Shown here: piece after piece, positions 45,984 through 55,695 of the stretch
Numbering within the stretch: the first letter of the stretch is position 1
How the letters are laid out: each line of letters opens with the position of its first letter
From: Scandinavium goeteborgense
GTDB taxonomy: Bacteria; Pseudomonadota; Gammaproteobacteria; Enterobacterales; Enterobacteriaceae
Length of the DNA: 64,000 nt
Assembly: GCF_003935895.2 (NCBI RefSeq)
Contig: NZ_CP054058.1
Span: 124,001-188,000, forward strand
Direction of reading: 5' to 3'
Notes under the pieces: model-generated
The model's database searches: none
Told to the model about the DNA's origin: nothing
What the model saw: only the letters and a program-made list of their open reading frames with translations
Position numbers and translations under genes: made by a program

Positions 45984-46990
45984 GTACGCCTGAGGCCACC
46001 TCGAAGCCACTGTTGCATGCTATCGACTTGAAAAAACACTACCCGGTGAAGAAGGGCATTTTTGCCCCGGAGCGCCTGGTAAAAGCGTTAGACGGCGTCT
46101 CATTCACCCTCGAACGCGGCAAAACGCTGGCGGTGGTGGGCGAATCCGGCTGTGGGAAATCCACACTTGGCCGTCTGCTGACGATGATTGAAATCCCGAC
46201 CGGGGGCGAGCTTTATTATCAGGGGCAGGATCTGCTCAAGCACGATCCGGTTGCGCAGAAGCTGCGTCGACAGAAGATCCAAATCGTGTTCCAGAACCCG
46301 TACGGATCCCTGAACCCGCGGAAGAAAGTCAGCCAGATCCTCGAAGAGCCGTTGCAGATAAACACCACGCTGAACAAGGCGGAACGCAAGGCGAAAGTGC
46401 TGGAAATGATGGCTAAAGTCGGCCTGAAAACCGAGCATTACGACCGCTATCCGCACATGTTCTCCGGCGGTCAGCGCCAGCGTATTGCCATTGCTCGCGG
46501 CCTGATGCTGGACCCGGATGTGGTGATTGCCGATGAACCGGTTTCCGCGCTCGACGTCTCCGTGCGAGCGCAGGTGTTGAACCTGATGATGGACTTGCAG
46601 CAGGACATGGGGCTGTCGTACGTGTTCATTTCTCACGACCTGTCGGTGGTGGAACACATCGCTGACGAAGTGATGGTGATGTACCTCGGCCGCTGTGTGG
46701 AGAAGGGCAGCAAGGAGCAGATTTTCAGTAATCCGCGCCACCCGTATACGCAGGCGCTGTTGTCGGCGACGCCGCGTCTGAACCCGGATGACCGTCGCGA
46801 GCGTATCAAGCTGACCGGCGAACTGCCGAGCCCGCTGAATCCGCCGCCGGGTTGTGCCTTTAATGCCCGCTGCAGTCGTCGCTTTGGCCCTTGCACCCAG
46901 TTGCAGCCTCAGCTTAAAGACTACGGTGGACAACTGGTGGCGTGCTTTGCCGTTGACCAGGATGAAAACGGTGAAAAACCACTGGCCTGA
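45980..46990 (+). CDS. dppF: Dipeptide ABC transporter ATPase DppF
   Basis: DppF pairs with DppD. The 336 residues (E. coli 334) show Walker [10 protein letters not shown], signature [14 protein letters not shown] and Walker [13 protein letters not shown]. The C-terminal extension again has a Cys cluster ([15 protein letters not shown]). It is the last gene of dppABCDF and starts inside the dppD stop. Its natural terminator, 20 bp downstream, is split by the IS4-family insertion. Confidence 0.97.
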   Translation: MSTPEATSKPLLHAIDLKKHYPVKKGIFAPERLVKALDGVSFTLERGKTLAVVGESGCGKSTLGRLLTMIEIPTGGELYYQGQDLLKHDPVAQKLRRQKIQIVFQNPYGSLNPRKKVSQILEEPLQINTTLNKAERKAKVLEMMAKVGLKTEHYDRYPHMFSGGQRQRIAIARGLMLDPDVVIADEPVSALDVSVRAQVLNLMMDLQQDMGLSYVFISHDLSVVEHIADEVMVMYLGRCVEKGSKEQIFSNPRHPYTQALLSATPRLNPDDRRERIKLTGELPSPLNPPPGCAFNARCSRRFGPCTQLQPQLKDYGGQLVACFAVDQDENGEKPLA

Positions 46991-47009
46991 TTGACTCGCC
47001 TGAAGGCAT

Positions 47010-47030
47010 AAAAAAACCCGCTCAATGAGC
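47010..47030 (+). terminator. dpp/bcsG shared terminator, left part, split by the IS
   Basis: Removing the IS restores an A run, CCCGCTC, AAT, GAGCGGG and a T run: a bidirectional terminator for dppF and bcsG. The left piece keeps the A run, CCCGCTC (47017-47023) and GAGC (47027-47030). The right piece at 48445-48464 keeps GAGCGGG (48452-48458) and six T. The duplicated core GCTCAATGAGC (47020-47030 and 48445-48455) is the 11 bp target duplication. Confidence 0.93.
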
Positions 47031-47079
47031 TAATGCCGATCAGTTAAGGATCGGTTGACCGATCCGGTGGTTGTGCAAG

Positions 47080-47114
47080 AATCCGTAATCTCTCCAGGGA
47101 TTACGGATTTTTTT
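47080..47114 (+). terminator. IS left-end terminator directly before the transposase ATG
   Basis: AATCCGTAATC (47080-47090) pairs perfectly with GATTACGGATT (47099-47109), and the T run reaches 47114, one base before the transposase ATG. It would stop transcripts entering the element from dpp and so keep transposase expression low. Confidence 0.88.
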
Positions 47115-48431
47115 ATGTTACTCAGCCAGGCCTTAGATACCGTCCATAAATTTTCTCCGCAGGAGTTTGCTGCCCTTGCAGACCTGCTTTCTCCTGAACT
47201 GATTGATGAATGCCTGGCTGACACCGGCGTCGTCACTCTGCGTAAGCGTCGCCTCTCCATGGAGATGATGGTCTGGGCGGTTACCGGCATGGCCCTGTTC
47301 CGCTCCCACTCCATGACCCAGCTGGTCTCACATATGGACATTCTTCTGCCGGGTAACCGGCCCTTCGTTGCACCCAGTGCCGTTGTTCAGGCCCGCCAGC
47401 GGCTCGGCGAGGATGTCATCCGTCTGATGTTCGAAAAAACACGTCAGCTCTGGTTTGAAAAAACACCCCTGTCTCACTGGAACGGCCTGACGCTAATGGC
47501 CGTGGACGGTACGTTGTGGCGTGCACCTGATACCCCAGAAAATGACGCAGCCTTCGGCCGTACTGCCAATGTGAACAAGCAGTCCGAATGGCCACAACTG
47601 CGCATGGTCTGCCAGATGGAAGTCACCAGCCATCTGCTGTCTGCGGTGGCCTTCGACAGCGTCTCTGAAACCGGTGAAACTGACCTTGCGGCACAGCTTA
47701 TTGACCGGACGCCGGACCACTCACTGACCATCATGGATAAGGGCTTCTATGCCCTGGGCCTGCTGCATCGCTGGCAGTCATCAGGCACGGAAAGGCACTG
47801 GATGCTGCCCTTACGCAAAGGCGCGCAGTATGAGGAGGTGAGAAACCTGGGCGCAGGGCAGAAACTGGTGAGAATAACGCTGTCGCCGCAGGCGAAAAAG
47901 AAATGGCAGGATGCACCGGAAACCCTGACAGCAAGACTGGTCAGCAAGGAAGTGAACGGCAAGACGGTGCAGATACTGACGTCGATGTGCGACCCGCTCA
48001 GATACCCGAAAGCCGATATCGTGGACCTTTACAGCCAGCGGTGGGAGATAGAGCACGGGTTCAGGGAGATGAAGCAGCATCTGCTGAATAATGAACTGAC
48101 GCTGCGGAGTAAAAAGCCTGCGCTGGTGCGTCAGGAGCTGTGGGGCGTGGTGCTGGCGTATAATCTGTTGCGCTTCATGATGGGGCAGATGGCGTACAGT
48201 CTGAAAGGCGTGGAGCCATATCAGATGGGCTTTAAACAGTCAGCGTTATATCTGTGCAGCCACCTGCGTTTACTGCCGGGAGTGGCGCCGGGGAAACTCC
48301 CCAAGGTCATGGCCGAAATACTGAGTATGGCCTCAAGCTTCGTGCTACCAGGGCGAAGAGCACGGCATTACCCGAGAGCTGTAAAAAAGAGGCCGCAACG
48401 TTATCCGTTGCGGCCTCCTTCAAAAGCTTAA
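47115..48431 (+). CDS. IS4-family transposase
   Basis: The ATG at 47115 gives 438 residues (IS4 transposase 442). The DDE catalytic set is visible: Asp in [10 protein letters not shown], Asp in [12 protein letters not shown], and Glu in the YREK signature [15 protein letters not shown] (Y-2-R-3-E-6-K). [13 protein letters not shown] and [21 protein letters not shown] match IS4 closely. The ATG follows the T tract of a terminator and has no strong ribosome site, so translation is probably weak. The 3' end of the gene encodes the right-end terminator. Confidence 0.95.
   Translation: MLLSQALDTVHKFSPQEFAALADLLSPELIDECLADTGVVTLRKRRLSMEMMVWAVTGMALFRSHSMTQLVSHMDILLPGNRPFVAPSAVVQARQRLGEDVIRLMFEKTRQLWFEKTPLSHWNGLTLMAVDGTLWRAPDTPENDAAFGRTANVNKQSEWPQLRMVCQMEVTSHLLSAVAFDSVSETGETDLAAQLIDRTPDHSLTIMDKGFYALGLLHRWQSSGTERHWMLPLRKGAQYEEVRNLGAGQKLVRITLSPQAKKKWQDAPETLTARLVSKEVNGKTVQILTSMCDPLRYPKADIVDLYSQRWEIEHGFREMKQHLLNNELTLRSKKPALVRQELWGVVLAYNLLRFMMGQMAYSLKGVEPYQMGFKQSALYLCSHLRLLPGVAPGKLPKVMAEILSMASSFVLPGRRARHYPRAVKKRPQRYPLRPPSKA
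48383..48417 (-). terminator. IS right-end terminator facing incoming leftward transcription
   Basis: GAGGCCGCAACG (48389-48400) pairs with CGTTGCGGCCTC (48406-48417), a 12 bp perfect stem. On the minus strand it is followed by TTTTTT (complement of 48383-48388). It would end bcsEFG transcripts that enter the element, and lies inside the transposase coding region. Confidence 0.88.
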
Positions 48432-48475
48432 CTGACAAGCATTAGCTCAATGAGCGGGTTTTTTGTGGCTGGCGA

Positions 48476-50155
48476 TTACTGCGGGTAAGGAACCCAGTCG
48501 CCGCCGTTGAGTTTCACGTACGGTTTATTCTGGTACTGAATCACGACGGCGTTGGAGTTCTCTGACACCGGTGCCGTCTGCGGCAGACCTTTGGTCAATT
48601 CTTCCCAGTTCACGCTGTCTGCGGTGAACATCTTGCCGTCGACGGCGCGGGACACCAGTTCAGATACCGCCAGCAGGCTGCTTGGCTGATCGATTTCAAT
48701 CGGTGCGCCTTCATGCGGTGCCTTCATACCGAAGAATTTCACCGCTGTCGGGACGTTGGTGATGTTCGGGCTTGGGATATCACGCAGACCAGACACCTGC
48801 ATTTTATCGCCTTTCAGCGCGCCACCGTGCTCAGGCACGATAACGACCATCACTTTACGACCCGATTTTTCCAGCTCGGTAAAGAAAGTATCCAGCTCAT
48901 CAAACATCGTCTGCGCACGGACTTTGTAGTCAGCCGTTTTGCTCTGACCCGGGAAGTGGTTCCCGTCGTGCAGTGGCAGGATGTTATAGAACGTCGCCGT
49001 TCGCGTACCCGGTTCTTTCAGCTCGCTTTCATTCCAGCGGTGAAGCTGGTCGAGTTCGTCGTAGACCGGCGAACCGTCAAACGCCACCAGGCTCTGCTTC
49101 AGACCTTTTTGGTCCATCAGTGGCGCCTGGATATCACCGTAGTTACGCATCTCTTTCAGGAAGTCGCCGAACACGCCGTTGTGACCCAGCATCAGCTGCG
49201 TTTTGAAGCCCAGCGCCGCCAGGTTATCAAACAGGTAGCATTGCTTGCCCGCCGGAGAGTAGAGATTGGTGTGCGATGGCTGACCGCAGCTGGCGCGCAG
49301 CAGACGAATCGCCGCCGGGCCGCTGTAAGAGGTGGCAGAGTTAAAGTGTTTGAACACGATATCAAAGTGCGACCACAGCGGATGCTGCATCAAGCCCGCG
49401 GCTTCAATGTCATCCCATGAGAGGGAACAGATATTGATAACCAATAGTTCGAACGGCTGTGCATCTGCCGGCAGTGACGTAGGGAACGTAGTCTGACGCT
49501 TCTGCTCCGCAGCGTAGAAGCTGGAAAGCCAGGCGTTCAGGTTCGCTGACGTCGGCGGTGCGGTTTGTGCCGGAATATCGCCGACAACAGGTTTCGCATC
49601 GGCCGTGGCGACGGTTGCCGCCGCGGTGCCGCCGGTGGTGGTGACCGTACCGGTCGCCTGACCGCCAGGGAACAGCGAGAAGTTCGGGCCGACAACGGTA
49701 ATGAGGTTCAGCCACACCATGATGACCACGGTGAAGACCGTGATGCGCAGCCATTGGGTCAAGAACATCCAGGCAACCAGCAGGACGAAGAACAGACCGA
49801 CCATCTGCCAGTTAATAAAGCGCGTCACCAGGTCGATAACGTAGCCCATGCTGAAGCCCGCCACTTCCGAGCCCTGGCTAATGATACTTTCCGGGCCAGG
49901 CAGCCAGGTATCGTGCCAGAACAGCGCAAAACCTATCGGGATGGCAATCCAGTGGCGGATTTTGTGCAGTTTGCGGTTCGGAATGGGCAGCAGCAGAAAG
50001 GCCATAAAGACCAGGTTCTGCATGGCGTGGAAATTAAGATATCCCGCCCACAGCAGGCCAAACTTCGCCAAAAAGTAGAAGTTCCATCCAGAAAGGCCGC
50101 GCCAGTATTGCCAGAATGGCGATGAGGAGACGGCGGTTTGAGTAGGGTTAGTCAT
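48476..50155 (-). CDS. bcsG: Cellulose phosphoethanolamine transferase BcsG
   Basis: BcsG decorates cellulose with phosphoethanolamine in the periplasm. The 559 residues equal the E. coli length. Several membrane segments (to about residue 170) precede an alkaline phosphatase-like domain; an Ala/Thr-rich linker lies between. The expected Ser nucleophile lies in [21 protein letters not shown]-type sequence, and metal ligands lie in [10 protein letters not shown] and [11 protein letters not shown]. The start overlaps the end of bcsF by 8 bp. Its terminator is split by the IS element. Confidence 0.96.
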   Translation of the reverse strand: MTNPTQTAVSSSPFWQYWRGLSGWNFYFLAKFGLLWAGYLNFHAMQNLVFMAFLLLPIPNRKLHKIRHWIAIPIGFALFWHDTWLPGPESIISQGSEVAGFSMGYVIDLVTRFINWQMVGLFFVLLVAWMFLTQWLRITVFTVVIMVWLNLITVVGPNFSLFPGGQATGTVTTTGGTAAATVATADAKPVVGDIPAQTAPPTSANLNAWLSSFYAAEQKRQTTFPTSLPADAQPFELLVINICSLSWDDIEAAGLMQHPLWSHFDIVFKHFNSATSYSGPAAIRLLRASCGQPSHTNLYSPAGKQCYLFDNLAALGFKTQLMLGHNGVFGDFLKEMRNYGDIQAPLMDQKGLKQSLVAFDGSPVYDELDQLHRWNESELKEPGTRTATFYNILPLHDGNHFPGQSKTADYKVRAQTMFDELDTFFTELEKSGRKVMVVIVPEHGGALKGDKMQVSGLRDIPSPNITNVPTAVKFFGMKAPHEGAPIEIDQPSSLLAVSELVSRAVDGKMFTADSVNWEELTKGLPQTAPVSENSNAVVIQYQNKPYVKLNGGDWVPYPQ

Positions 50156-50345
50156 CGTTTTGCTTTGCCTTGACGAAATCTGACCGGCGTAGTGTGCCTA
50201 CCGGTTTTACATGACGGGGTCTAAAAAACATCAACCTGAAGGTTGTTTCAATGCGGCGCAGAAAATGGCGCGCTATGTATCCCAGCGGGAAAAAAATCAG
50301 TGCGCACAGCACAACCAGCTGAATAATATCGCTAATTGACATCAT
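50148..50345 (-). CDS. bcsF: Cellulose operon membrane protein BcsF
   Basis: BcsF is a 65-residue single-span inner membrane protein (E. coli 63). The hydrophobic segment is [19 protein letters not shown], followed by a basic cytoplasmic tail ([13 protein letters not shown]). In E. coli it recruits the c-di-GMP-binding BcsE to the synthase and works with BcsG. It overlaps bcsE by one base (TAATG) and bcsG by 8 bp, so the three are translated together. Confidence 0.95.
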   Translation of the reverse strand: MMSISDIIQLVVLCALIFFPLGYIARHFLRRIETTFRLMFFRPRHVKPVGTLRRSDFVKAKQNDD

Positions 50346-51919
50346 TAAGGCTGTTCTCCTTGTGCGTCGGTAAGACGAAGAGGTTCAGGATAACGACGCC
50401 AGCTGCGCCCGTCGTGGACAGCGTTTACCTTCGGCGCTTTGTCAGTGCTCATCGGTAATGGCGCATTCCAGCGATCGGCGGTGACGGCCCGCATTTCCAC
50501 GATTTCCGCCGTAATCTGCTTATCTTCATACCAAATCATGCGGTTCGAGAAGATATCGGCCGTCGGTAACGGGAAGATGTGGTTCAGCGCCGTGTCCAAA
50601 TCGTTGATGCGACAGAAAGTCAGGAACATCACCAGACGGTTATCGCCAATGGTCATGATATCGCCGAGGCGGTTCGGGCGGCACAGCGTTAACGCTTGTT
50701 CCACACGCAGGCCCGGCACCGGTCGCAGCGCCACCATCACGCCTTTATTATCGGCAGGCAGCAGCGGGTTGTTCATAATATTGTGTACCGCGTTGCAGAA
50801 GATATCCCACTTCTGATAGCCACGCAGTTTCAGCGGCTGGGTCATCGACAGCAACGTGCTGATTTCGTCCGGTACGTGACGCTGGAACTGCTGTTTCTGC
50901 ACGCTTTCAATCAGCGTCAGGCAGCGGGATAGCGGCGTATTCCACGGTACAACCAAATTCGCGCCGCAGCCGAGCAGCAGACGTTCATCCGTTGCACGCA
51001 GGCTGGCGGTGATTTCGCGCACCACAATTTTCATCGCGCTGCCGCGTTGGCGACGCAGCGAGTGGATGTCATGGGCGAGCTGTTCAATCTGGCTGGTTTG
51101 TTCGACGGTGAAAATCACAGTGGCAGCCTGAGCCGTACGCGCGGCATTAAACACCGCATCGTTGGTGTCAAACATCGACCAGTATTCTGACAGCGGCGGG
51201 GCACCTTCGAGGGCACTTTTGGTGCTCAGCACATCTTTTTCATCGCTGCGCGGTTGAACCACGGTTTCTTCACGCTCGGCCAGTTTCCAGGTTTTACCGA
51301 TATAGTTAACCTGAAGCTGTTGGCGTGCGCTGACGCCTTTTTCGTTGGCCCAAAACGCAATATCGAACAGATGACTATCGCCCTGGAAACGAAGACTGGC
51401 TAAACCGGAGAGCGAACGATACTCGGCCAGTAATAGCGAAAGCTGAGTGTCAGTATTGTTACCTGGATTTAGGATAAGTAAGGTGCAACGATAGTATTTA
51501 GCCCAGCTCTGGGCGTTATTCAGCCATTTCTTGATGCGTTCTGGTGGAATATTCTGCCAGATATTATCTGAACACAGCAGGATAAATATATGGTTTGCAG
51601 GATCAATAGAACAAAGTAGATCCCGGCGCAGCGAGTATAGACCACTTTCATTTTTTGGCATGTTGAAAAGGCGTATTTTTTCAGGACCGTGAGATCCATT
51701 TAATTTTACTATCTTCTGCGGTTTCTCTCCCATGGTAATCGCGGCGACTTTTGCATCAGAATTCTGCGCAGCAATCGTCTGATTCATCAGGCTCACGGCG
51801 TCTTCGCGACGTTCAACGTTGATCCACCAAACACCACCCAGAGGCATATGGCTAACTTCGTCCCATAAGGACTGGATTCCAAGTGAAAATACAGGGTCCA
51901 CGGTGTCCCTCGTGTGCAA
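50345..51919 (-). CDS. bcsE: c-di-GMP-binding cellulose biosynthesis protein BcsE
   Basis: BcsE is a cytoplasmic protein that binds c-di-GMP and boosts cellulose output. The 524 residues (E. coli 523) comprise a degenerate N-terminal ATPase/REC-like part and a C-terminal GIL (GGDEF I-site-like) domain. The GIL domain is recognisable by the RxGD motif in [17 protein letters not shown]. It is the first gene of the leftward bcsEFG unit and is divergent from bcsR, with a 199 bp gap as a shared control region. Confidence 0.95.
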   Translation of the reverse strand: MHTRDTVDPVFSLGIQSLWDEVSHMPLGGVWWINVERREDAVSLMNQTIAAQNSDAKVAAITMGEKPQKIVKLNGSHGPEKIRLFNMPKNESGLYSLRRDLLCSIDPANHIFILLCSDNIWQNIPPERIKKWLNNAQSWAKYYRCTLLILNPGNNTDTQLSLLLAEYRSLSGLASLRFQGDSHLFDIAFWANEKGVSARQQLQVNYIGKTWKLAEREETVVQPRSDEKDVLSTKSALEGAPPLSEYWSMFDTNDAVFNAARTAQAATVIFTVEQTSQIEQLAHDIHSLRRQRGSAMKIVVREITASLRATDERLLLGCGANLVVPWNTPLSRCLTLIESVQKQQFQRHVPDEISTLLSMTQPLKLRGYQKWDIFCNAVHNIMNNPLLPADNKGVMVALRPVPGLRVEQALTLCRPNRLGDIMTIGDNRLVMFLTFCRINDLDTALNHIFPLPTADIFSNRMIWYEDKQITAEIVEMRAVTADRWNAPLPMSTDKAPKVNAVHDGRSWRRYPEPLRLTDAQGEQP

Positions 51920-52064
51920 GTTTGACTGTTAATGAGTTTACTAGCAAAACTCTCAGATTAAACCTAACATTGAAATTAAAGAGTAACAGATTTAGCATGT
52001 GAACGAATTTTCTGTTCGGGCATAGTGTATCTAACTGATGAACTCGTGTTTTAGTTTCTTGAGC

Positions 52065-52123
52065 CGAAGAAATGTCCGATACGTTTATCCACGAAATGTC
52101 CGATAAAGGTTCGAAGAAATGTC
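52065..52123 (+). repeat. Three repeated start-codon contexts before bcsR
   Basis: GAAATGTCCGATA occurs at 52069-52081 and 52093-52105, and CGAAGAAATGTC at 52065-52076 and 52112-52123. Each copy contains an ATG (52072, 52096, 52119). The first two ATGs share a frame that reads 40 codons to a stop at about 52194, out of frame with and overlapping bcsR, which begins at the third. Confidence 0.7.
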
Positions 52124-52307
52124 TGAAAATGAAAACCGGACAGCGTCAGAAACAACGCCTGGTTACACCTTCCAAAATGATTTTTTGGCTTTAAGTCGGG
52201 CATTCTCTTTGCCCGAAATAGATTATACCGATATTTCCCAACGCGAGCATCTTGCCGCCGCATTAAAGCGTTGGCCATTACTGGCCGAGTTGGCGGAACA
52301 TAAATAA
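52119..52307 (+). CDS. bcsR: Cellulose biosynthesis regulator BcsR
   Basis: BcsR is a 62-residue soluble protein, the E. coli length (YhjR). It is acidic at the N-terminus and ends in a helix rich in Leu and Ala (HLAAALKRWPLLAELAEHK). In E. coli it forms a complex with BcsQ that binds the synthase and is needed for its assembly and activity. It begins the bcsRQABZC unit, 10 bp before bcsQ. The start at 52119 is fixed by the conserved N-terminus. Confidence 0.93.
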   Translation: MSENENRTASETTPGYTFQNDFLALSRAFSLPEIDYTDISQREHLAAALKRWPLLAELAEHK

Positions 52308-52317
52308 GGAAGCCTGA

Positions 52318-53070
52318 ATGGCCATTTTGGGATTACAGGGCCTGCGAGGCGGCACGGGAACGACGTCTCTGACTGCCGCGCTGGGCTGGGCATTACAGTC
52401 TCTGGGCGAGAAAGTCATCATTGTCGATGCATGCCCGGATAACATGCTGCGCTACTTTTTCAACGACAACATTGCACATCGCGATGGCTGGGCGCGTGCC
52501 CTTTTAGATGGCAAAGATTGGCGTGATGCCGGTCTTCGGTACACTTCTCAGGTCGATTTTCTCCCGTTTGGTCAGCTTTCTGTAACAGAACGTGTAAATG
52601 TACAGGTCTTGACACCGGTACTCAATCAGGCTGTGGACATTGTTCAGGCCCTCGATCAGAAGCGTCCGCACCATTGGGTGCTTATCGATTTACCCCATGA
52701 TGTTCAGCCGTGGATGCAGCCGCTGATTGAAGCCTGCAACCATATGCTGACGGTGGTGAATCCGGATGCCAATGCGCATATCCGTCTGCATCAGCAGGTT
52801 CTGCCAAAACACGGCCATATCTTGATCAATGATTTACGCATTGGCAGCCATGTTCAGGATGATATTTATCGAGTCTGGTTACAGAGTCAGCCGCGTATGC
52901 TGCCAGTGATTATCCACCGTGACGAATCCGTGGCAGAGTGCCTGGCCGCCAAGCAACCGCTCGGCGAATACCGAAGCGATTCGTTGGCGGCAGAAGAGGT
53001 CGTCACCCTCGCAAACTGGTGTCTGATGCATTACGCCGGGATCAGCCCGGGCGTGGAGCAGCCATCATGA
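52318..53070 (+). CDS. bcsQ: Cellulose synthase-associated ATPase BcsQ (MinD-like)
   Basis: BcsQ is a ParA/MinD-type ATPase that with BcsR organises the synthase, often at the pole. The 250 residues match E. coli. The P loop is RGGTGTTS (residues 10-17), without the signature Lys of standard MinD, and the second motif is IIVDACPDNML. In K-12 MG1655 bcsQ carries a stop at codon 6; here codon 6 is Leu, so cellulose is not blocked for that reason. The last codon overlaps the bcsA start (ATGA). Confidence 0.95.
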   Translation: MAILGLQGLRGGTGTTSLTAALGWALQSLGEKVIIVDACPDNMLRYFFNDNIAHRDGWARALLDGKDWRDAGLRYTSQVDFLPFGQLSVTERVNVQVLTPVLNQAVDIVQALDQKRPHHWVLIDLPHDVQPWMQPLIEACNHMLTVVNPDANAHIRLHQQVLPKHGHILINDLRIGSHVQDDIYRVWLQSQPRMLPVIIHRDESVAECLAAKQPLGEYRSDSLAAEEVVTLANWCLMHYAGISPGVEQPS

Positions 53071-55685
53071 TACGTCTTACCGCCCTTTTGCTGGCACCGG
53101 AAGCGGGGGCGCGTCTGCGTGCGCGATATCTGGATTATCGTCATCATCAAGCGTCATGGCTGGGTGCTTCCCTGGGGTGCATCTGGGTCGCCCTCGCCTG
53201 GCTGTTTATCCCGCTGGAACACCCACGCTGGCAGCGTATTCGCGCCAACTACAGCGAACTGTATCCGCATATCAATGCGCACCGTCCGCGTCCGCTCGAC
53301 CCTGTCCGCTATGTCCTGCAAAGCCTGTGGCTGGTGTTGACGCTGCCTGTTGCCGAGAAAAAAAGCTTCAACTGGAATGGGCTGAAAGCCATGTCCGGCG
53401 CACGCGGTCGTTATCACAAGTGGATGGACGAACTGCCTGAAAGAATGAGCACCCAGACGGCGCATCTGGACCACAAAAAAGAGCTGCGCCACATCAACCC
53501 GAAAGTGCGAAAACTCATTCTCGGCACTGTCGTGGCCTGTTCGCTTCTGCTGGCGCTTGTTTGCGTCACACAGCCGTTTAACCCCATGTCGCAGTTTATC
53601 TTCCTGCTGCTGTTGTGGGGCATTGCGCTCATTGTCCGCCGGATGCCGGGGCGTTTCTCCGCGTTGATGCTGGTGGTGCTGTCGCTGACGGTGTCTTGTC
53701 GTTACATCTGGTGGCGTTATACCTCCACGCTGAACTGGGATGACCCGGTGAGCCTGGTGTGCGGTCTGACGTTGCTATTTGCAGAAACCTACGCCTGGGT
53801 CGTACTGGTGCTCGGTTACTTCCAGGTCATTTGGCCGCTTAACCGCCAGCCGGTGCCACTGCCGAAAGACATGGCCCTGTGGCCGTCTGTCGACATCTTT
53901 GTCCCGACCTACAACGAAGACCTGAGCGTAGTGAAAAACACCGTTTATGCGTCGTTGGGTATCGACTGGCCGAAAGACAAGCTCAAAATCTGGATTCTGG
54001 ATGATGGCGGTCGCGATGAGTTCCGCCAGTTCGCCAAAGATGTCGGTGTGGAGTATGTCGCGCGAACCACTCATGAACATGCGAAAGCGGGTAACATCAA
54101 CAACGCACTGAAGCTGGCGAAAGGGGATTTGGTCTCTATCTTCGACTGTGACCACGTGCCGACGCGCTCCTTCCTGCAAATGACGGTGGGCTGGTTCCTT
54201 AAAGATAAAAAGCTCGGCGTGATGCAGACCCCGCACCACTTCTTCTCTCCCGATCCGTTCGAACGTAACCTCGGTCGTTTCCGTAAGACCCCGAACGAAG
54301 GCACGCTGTTCTACGGCCTGGTGCAGGACGGGAACGATATGTGGGATGCGACGTTCTTCTGTGGTTCCTGTGCGGTGATCCGCCGTGGGCCGCTGGATGA
54401 AGTCGGTGGGATTGCGGTTGAAACGGTCACTGAAGATGCGCACACCTCGCTGCGTCTGCACCGTCGGGGCTACACCTCGGCCTACATGCGTATTCCGCAG
54501 GCCGCCGGCCTGGCGACGGAAAGCCTGTCAGCGCACATTGGCCAGCGTATTCGCTGGGCGCGCGGGATGGTGCAAATTTTCCGTATGGATAACCCGCTGT
54601 TTGGCAAAGGGCTGAAGTGGTCGCAGCGTATCTGTTACGCCAACGCCATGCTGCACTTCTTATCCGGCGTACCGCGGCTTATCTTCCTGTCGGCACCGTT
54701 AGCGTTCCTGCTGCTGCACGCTTACATCATTTACGCTCCGGCGCTGATGATTGCGCTGTTCGTTCTGCCGCATATGGTTCACGCCAGCCTGACCAACTCA
54801 AAGATTCAGGGTAAATATCGCCATTCGTTCTGGAGTGAAATCTATGAAACGGTGCTGGCCTGGTATATCGCCCCGCCAACCATCGTGGCGCTGATCAACC
54901 CGAAAATCGGTACTTTCAACGTGACGGCGAAAGGCGGTCTGGTGAAAGAAGAGTACGTCGACTGGGTGATTTCACGTCCGTACTTGTACCTGGTGATTCT
55001 GAACCTGGTGGGGATTGCCGTCGGTATCTGGCGTCATTTCACCGGCCCGGCGAATGAAATCCTGACCGTGTGGGTCAGTATCGTCTGGGTGTTCTACAAC
55101 CTGATTATTCTGGGCGGGGCCGTGGCCGTGTCTGTTGAGAGTAAACAGGTGCGCCGTTCCCACCGCGTTGAGATGAAAATGCCTGCGGCGATTGCCCGCG
55201 ATGATGGGCACCTCTTCTCCTGTACGCTGCACGACTTCTCTGACGGCGGCGTAGGGCTGAAAATCAACGGCGATGGACAAGTGCTGGAAGGTCAAAAGGT
55301 CAATCTGCTGCTCAAACGTGGTCAGCAAGAATTTGCCTTCCCGATGCTGGTGGCCCGCGTAATGGGCAGTGAAATCGGCCTGCAACTGTTGCCGATGCCG
55401 ACTCGCCAGCACATCGATTTTGTACAGTGTACGTTTGCGCGCGCCGATACCTGGGCGCTGTGGCAAGACAGCTTCCCGGAAGATAAACCGCTGGAAAGTA
55501 TGCTGGACATTTTTAAACTGGGGTTCCGTGGCTATCGCCATCTGGCGGAGTTCGCGCCGCCTTCGGTGAAATTTATTTTCCGATCGCTCCTCTCACTGGT
55601 TGCCTGGATTGTCTCCTTCATACCGCGTCGCCCTGAGCGCAACGTGGGTGAGATTCTCCCTGAACCGGCAATGGCTCAACAATGA
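53067..55685 (+). CDS. bcsA: Cellulose synthase catalytic subunit BcsA
   Basis: BcsA polymerises UDP-glucose into cellulose and pushes the chain across the inner membrane. The ATG at 53067 gives 872 residues, the E. coli length. It has N-terminal membrane segments, then a GT2 domain with DDG (312-314), DCD (360-362), TED (455-457) and QRIRW (493-497). More membrane segments follow, then a PilZ domain with RRSHR and DFSDGG, the c-di-GMP-binding motifs. All catalytic and activator residues are present. Confidence 0.98.
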   Translation: MIRLTALLLAPEAGARLRARYLDYRHHQASWLGASLGCIWVALAWLFIPLEHPRWQRIRANYSELYPHINAHRPRPLDPVRYVLQSLWLVLTLPVAEKKSFNWNGLKAMSGARGRYHKWMDELPERMSTQTAHLDHKKELRHINPKVRKLILGTVVACSLLLALVCVTQPFNPMSQFIFLLLLWGIALIVRRMPGRFSALMLVVLSLTVSCRYIWWRYTSTLNWDDPVSLVCGLTLLFAETYAWVVLVLGYFQVIWPLNRQPVPLPKDMALWPSVDIFVPTYNEDLSVVKNTVYASLGIDWPKDKLKIWILDDGGRDEFRQFAKDVGVEYVARTTHEHAKAGNINNALKLAKGDLVSIFDCDHVPTRSFLQMTVGWFLKDKKLGVMQTPHHFFSPDPFERNLGRFRKTPNEGTLFYGLVQDGNDMWDATFFCGSCAVIRRGPLDEVGGIAVETVTEDAHTSLRLHRRGYTSAYMRIPQAAGLATESLSAHIGQRIRWARGMVQIFRMDNPLFGKGLKWSQRICYANAMLHFLSGVPRLIFLSAPLAFLLLHAYIIYAPALMIALFVLPHMVHASLTNSKIQGKYRHSFWSEIYETVLAWYIAPPTIVALINPKIGTFNVTAKGGLVKEEYVDWVISRPYLYLVILNLVGIAVGIWRHFTGPANEILTVWVSIVWVFYNLIILGGAVAVSVESKQVRRSHRVEMKMPAAIARDDGHLFSCTLHDFSDGGVGLKINGDGQVLEGQKVNLLLKRGQQEFAFPMLVARVMGSEIGLQLLPMPTRQHIDFVQCTFARADTWALWQDSFPEDKPLESMLDIFKLGFRGYRHLAEFAPPSVKFIFRSLLSLVAWIVSFIPRRPERNVGEILPEPAMAQQ

Positions 55686-55695
55686 TGACTATACG

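Larger units (their letters stand above)
47031..48444 (+). mobile_element. IS4-family insertion sequence, 1414 bp, complete
   Basis: The ends are TAATGCCGATCAGTTAAG (left) and, inverted, TAATGCTTGTCAGTTAAG (right), 15 of 18 bp identical, very like the ends of IS4. The element is flanked by 11 bp direct repeats GCTCAATGAGC, within the 10-13 bp range of IS4 elements. It holds one intact transposase gene. Each end also carries an intrinsic terminator pointing inward (47080-47114 and 48383-48417). Intact ends, repeats and gene suggest a recent insertion. Confidence 0.96.

Noticed and set aside
45000-46990. Possible frameshift between dppD and dppF
   Set aside because: The frames overlap by only 4 bp (ATGA), both proteins have complete family lengths, and this is the usual coupled arrangement.
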